Source of the DNA: an uncultured Pelolinea sp.
Lineage (GTDB): Bacteria; Chloroflexota; Anaerolineae; Anaerolineales; Anaerolineaceae
Assembly: GCA_937902055.1 (NCBI GenBank)
Contig: CALGUJ010000018.1
Coordinates: forward strand, 1 to 6,775
Reading direction: 5' to 3'
Length of the DNA stretch: 6,775 nt
Shown: in pieces, positions 5,512-6,775 of the stretch
How the letters are laid out: each line of letters begins with the position of its first letter
Position numbering within the stretch: the stretch's first letter is position 1
Notes under the pieces: model-generated
What the model saw: the letters and a program-made list of their open reading frames with translations, nothing else
The model's database searches: none
Told to the model about the DNA's origin: nothing
Program-made: the position numbers and the translations under genes

Positions 5512-5538
5512 AATAGGCCGGTCGGCGGCCGGCCTATT
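5512..5538 (-). terminator. Probable terminator after the Cys/Asp-repeat lipoprotein
   Basis: A stem of up to 12 bp with one imperfect pair (5512-5523 with 5527-5538, 3-base loop, core aataggccgg/ccggcctatt pairs) lies 23 bases after the stop at 5562. As with the hairpin after the paralogue, no U-tract follows. The 5413-5511 remainder is the leader of the downstream lipoprotein; I see no strong promoter in it. Confidence 0.5.
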
Positions 5539-5561
5539 AATCGTTGTGGATATACTTTTAA

Positions 5562-6311
5562 TTATTCGACTTCGATCTTGACCGAGAGGGCAGTGCCGAA
5601 TTTGGCATCCTCGTCAGTCTCGAGCTGCCAGTAACCCAGGTAGGTGCCGACGTCCGCGGGGGCGGTGAGATCCAGCGAAAGAATGATCTGTTCACCGGGG
5701 CCGATCTCGCCATCAAAGGTGATCGCGTCCGGGCCGCCCATCTGGTTGCCGCTCTTGAAGACCAGTTGATAGTCCTCGTTCCAGTCGCAGTAACCGTCGT
5801 TGCGCAGCGTCCAGGACTTGGTGAATACGTCGCCGGCGGTGAAGGTGGTGTTATCCTTGACGGTTTCACCCAGGAAGGTGGCATACAGGCATTCTTTTCC
5901 AGGTCTGCGGTTCTTGTCCCAGCCGCCTTTTTGATCCCAGTAATCGTCATCGAAGCGATAGCAATCGTAATCGCCGGGTTGGCAGCGGTCGCAGTCATCG
6001 TCATCCCACGATTCGCAGCGGTCGCAATCGTTGTCGTACGGATCGCAATGATAGCAATCATCGTCATACGCATCGCATCTGTCGCTGCTGTCTTCGTCTT
6101 CAGACTCGTCTTCAGATTCCGTCGGAACCTGGGTGGGCAGCGGCGCAAGCGTGGGAACGACCTCTTCGGCCTCTTTCTCCGCTTCAATTGCCGCCACCGT
6201 TTGGGCCACCGAGTCGGCCACAGCTGATTCTGTATCCACAAACGGGAAGTTGCACGCCGAAATCAGAAGGGCCAGGGCGACCAACAATGATAGGGTTGTT
6301 ACTTTTTTCAT
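5562..6311 (-). CDS. NBR1-Ig-like domain lipoprotein with tandem Cys/Asp-rich repeats
   Basis: This is a 249-residue surface lipoprotein. Residues 1-20 are a signal peptide with lipobox LISAC and lipidated Cys20. Residues 27-65 are an Ala/Glu-rich segment and short Pro linker, and 65-77 an acidic stretch. Residues 79-119 contain four tandem units (CDAYDDDCYH, CDPYDNDCDR, CESWDDDDCDR, CQPGDYDCYR) with cysteines at 79, 86, 89, 96, 99, 107, 110 and 117. Residues 141-249 form an NBR1-type Ig-like domain, with SWTLRNDGYCDW (166-177), SGNQMGGP (187-194), and GYWQLE (226-231). Cys141 and Cys175 are spaced exactly as Cys95 and Cys129 in the paralogue at 4495-5412. That protein lacks the repeats; this one lacks the second beta domain. 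The ATG at 6311 has GGAGG five bases upstream; the ATG at 6323 overlaps that site and is rejected. The repeat may chelate divalent metal or form a disulfide-locked stalk; its role is unknown. Confidence 0.9.
   Translation of the reverse strand: MKKVTTLSLLVALALLISACNFPFVDTESAVADSVAQTVAAIEAEKEAEEVVPTLAPLPTQVPTESEDESEDEDSSDRCDAYDDDCYHCDPYDNDCDRCESWDDDDCDRCQPGDYDCYRFDDDYWDQKGGWDKNRRPGKECLYATFLGETVKDNTTFTAGDVFTKSWTLRNDGYCDWNEDYQLVFKSGNQMGGPDAITFDGEIGPGEQIILSLDLTAPADVGTYLGYWQLETDEDAKFGTALSVKIEVE
5955..6077 (-). repeat. Coding tandem repeat, about 30-base units, Cys/Asp-rich
   Basis: Four units of 30, 30, 33 and 30 bases encode C-[DEQ]-x-[YWG]-D-x-D-C-x-[RH], so the cysteines alternate between C-x6/7-C and C-x2-C spacing. 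The units keep gat/gac and tgc/tgt codons at matching positions, which suggests expansion by slippage or unequal exchange, with divergence afterwards. Confidence 0.85.
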
Positions 6312-6316
6312 TTGAA

Positions 6317-6321
6317 CCTCC
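6317..6321 (-). promoter_or_regulatory. Ribosome binding site deciding the start of the Cys/Asp-repeat lipoprotein
   Basis: GGAGG (6321-6317) lies five bases before the ATG at 6311 and inside the second codon region of the longer frame starting at 6323. The same arrangement precedes the paralogue. Confidence 0.85.
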
Positions 6322-6324
6322 ATT

Positions 6325-6347
6325 TTATCTGTAATTCATACAGATAA
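6325..6347 (-). promoter_or_regulatory. Leader hairpin or operator next to the ribosome binding site
   Basis: A perfect 9-bp inverted repeat (6325-6333 with 6339-6347, 5-base loop) ends three bases before the GGAGG of the Cys/Asp-repeat lipoprotein. In RNA it would be a leader hairpin next to the ribosome binding site; in DNA it could be an operator. The paralogue's leader has no equivalent. Confidence 0.5.
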
Positions 6348-6368
6348 TCCACAAGATTGTTGATAGCC

Positions 6369-6397
6369 ATTATGTTGCAATATTCATACCATATCAG
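6369..6397 (-). promoter_or_regulatory. Possible promoter for the Cys/Asp-repeat lipoprotein
   Basis: On the minus strand CTGATA (6397-6392) and CATAAT (6374-6369) are 17 bases apart, each near consensus. The implied leader of about 50 bases includes the 6325-6347 hairpin. Confidence 0.38.
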
Positions 6398-6464
6398 GAT
6401 ATTTCAAAGCCAATTTATGGCTGCCCTGACCAATCTTCTGGAGCCTCTTCCTTACAATATTTTT

Positions 6465-6775
6465 TTATGGCGCGCTGACGCCGAACGGCGAAATGCTGGC
6501 GGAATTGTTGCCTTCGTCGCTCTCATCCACCGAATCATTCACGTCGATGTATACCACAGAGGTTTTATTGACCGCGTACCAACTGCCAAAGGCAAAATCG
6601 CATTCCATCAGGACGCTGCCGCCCGCCACCAACCCGCCGGCAATGTTCCAGTTGCAGCTCGGTTCGGCAAAGGTGGAAAGCCCGTACCATTGCATCCTGA
6701 AACCGCCGCTGTCAGCATCGCCGTCGTTATGCGCCCGCACGCGCACGTGCGCGTTCTCGCCCATCACCGGTGTTT
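6465..6775 (-). CDS. CARDB-like domain protein, C-terminal part (cut by window edge)
   Basis: The frame is open from the right edge to TAA at 6467-6465, giving the last 103 codons of a larger protein. An internal ATG at 6764 is not the start, since the conserved domain continues upstream of it. The visible part resembles a CARDB-type beta-sandwich (cell-adhesion-related domain of bacteria and archaea). It has ENAHVRVRAHNDGDADSGGF near its start, WYG about residue 31, a Cys pair (SCNW … ECDF), then YIDVNDSVDESDEGNNSA near the end, matching the family's 'D-x-V-x-E-x-NE-x-NN' strand. Such domains are stacked in secreted surface proteins. The gene reads towards the two NBR1-type lipoproteins and lies 154 bases upstream of the nearer one, so a common surface role is plausible. 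No clear terminator follows it. Confidence 0.75.
   Translation of the reverse strand, partial: TPVMGENAHVRVRAHNDGDADSGGFRMQWYGLSTFAEPSCNWNIAGGLVAGGSVLMECDFAFGSWYAVNKTSVVYIDVNDSVDESDEGNNSASISPFGVSAP

Noticed and set aside
4756..5512. Several plus-strand frames opposite the 4495-5412 lipoprotein
   Set aside because: Gly/Ala/Arg-rich complements of the Ala/Thr/Pro linker in GC-rich DNA with no domain similarity.
5766..6227. Plus-strand frame rich in Val, Ile and Ala opposite the lipoprotein
   Set aside because: Hydrophobic runs arise from the complement of Asp codons (gat/gac read as atc/gtc). No ribosome binding site; a shadow.
5558..6241. Long minus-strand frame overlapping the Cys/Asp-repeat lipoprotein
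   Set aside because: Its product is a low-complexity Arg/Thr/Ala/Ile string without a proper start, and it is the out-of-frame reading of the repeat. The overlapping frame has a signal peptide and a conserved Ig domain.
6739..6754. Perfect 16-base palindrome acgcgcacgtgcgcgt
   Set aside because: It lies inside the CARDB-like coding region, encoding alternating Val/Arg/Ala/His of a beta strand. Codon repetition explains it as well as a binding site would.

Overview
The window looks like a stretch of a Chloroflexota genome, most likely class Anaerolineae. This is inferred from two paralogous lipoproteins with an NBR1-type Ig-like domain, each with an N-terminus ending in Cys-Asn-Phe-Pro, and from a style rich in secreted, Thr/Pro/Ala-linked surface proteins. 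No marker gene fixes the taxon. All recognisable protein genes and the tRNA lie on the minus strand; only a weak 40-codon ORF lies on the plus strand.

Layout from left to right. (1) Positions 1-309 hold the N-terminal part of a probable exported or lipid-anchored protein cut by the window edge. Just upstream is a near-perfect promoter whose -35 box abuts the T-tract of a terminator. (2) Positions 665-1964 hold a two-gene operon, a two-domain VOC (PhnB-like) protein followed one base later by a DUF1428 (YbaA-like) protein. (3) Roughly 2200-4140 is an AT-rich block that looks like a decayed integrated element. It starts immediately beyond the 3' end of a tRNA-Lys(CUU) gene. A degenerate 26-base copy of the tRNA 3' end and its flank (20 of 26 identical) occurs 1.8 kb away, where a decayed attachment site would be expected. 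The block carries a small three-helix membrane protein, an uncharacterised 160-170 aa gene that begins on top of the tRNA, the C-terminal relic of an IS256-family transposase, and a cluster of hairpins ending in a plus-strand terminator-like structure. No integrase is visible. (4) Positions 4141-4213 hold the tRNA-Lys with a consensus promoter. A 280-base spacer follows, with repeats resembling widely dispersed intergenic sequences. (5) Positions 4495-6775 hold a surface-protein cluster: two NBR1-Ig-like lipoproteins and the C-terminal end of a CARDB-like protein cut by the right edge.

The most unusual protein is the lipoprotein at 5562-6311. Between its signal peptide and its Ig-like domain lie four tandem Cys/Asp-rich units with eight regularly spaced cysteines, which may bind metal or form disulfides. 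The two lipoproteins share the same start context, the same Cys-to-Cys spacing of 34 residues in the Ig domain, and a strong GC hairpin just after the stop codon, so they probably arose by duplication.
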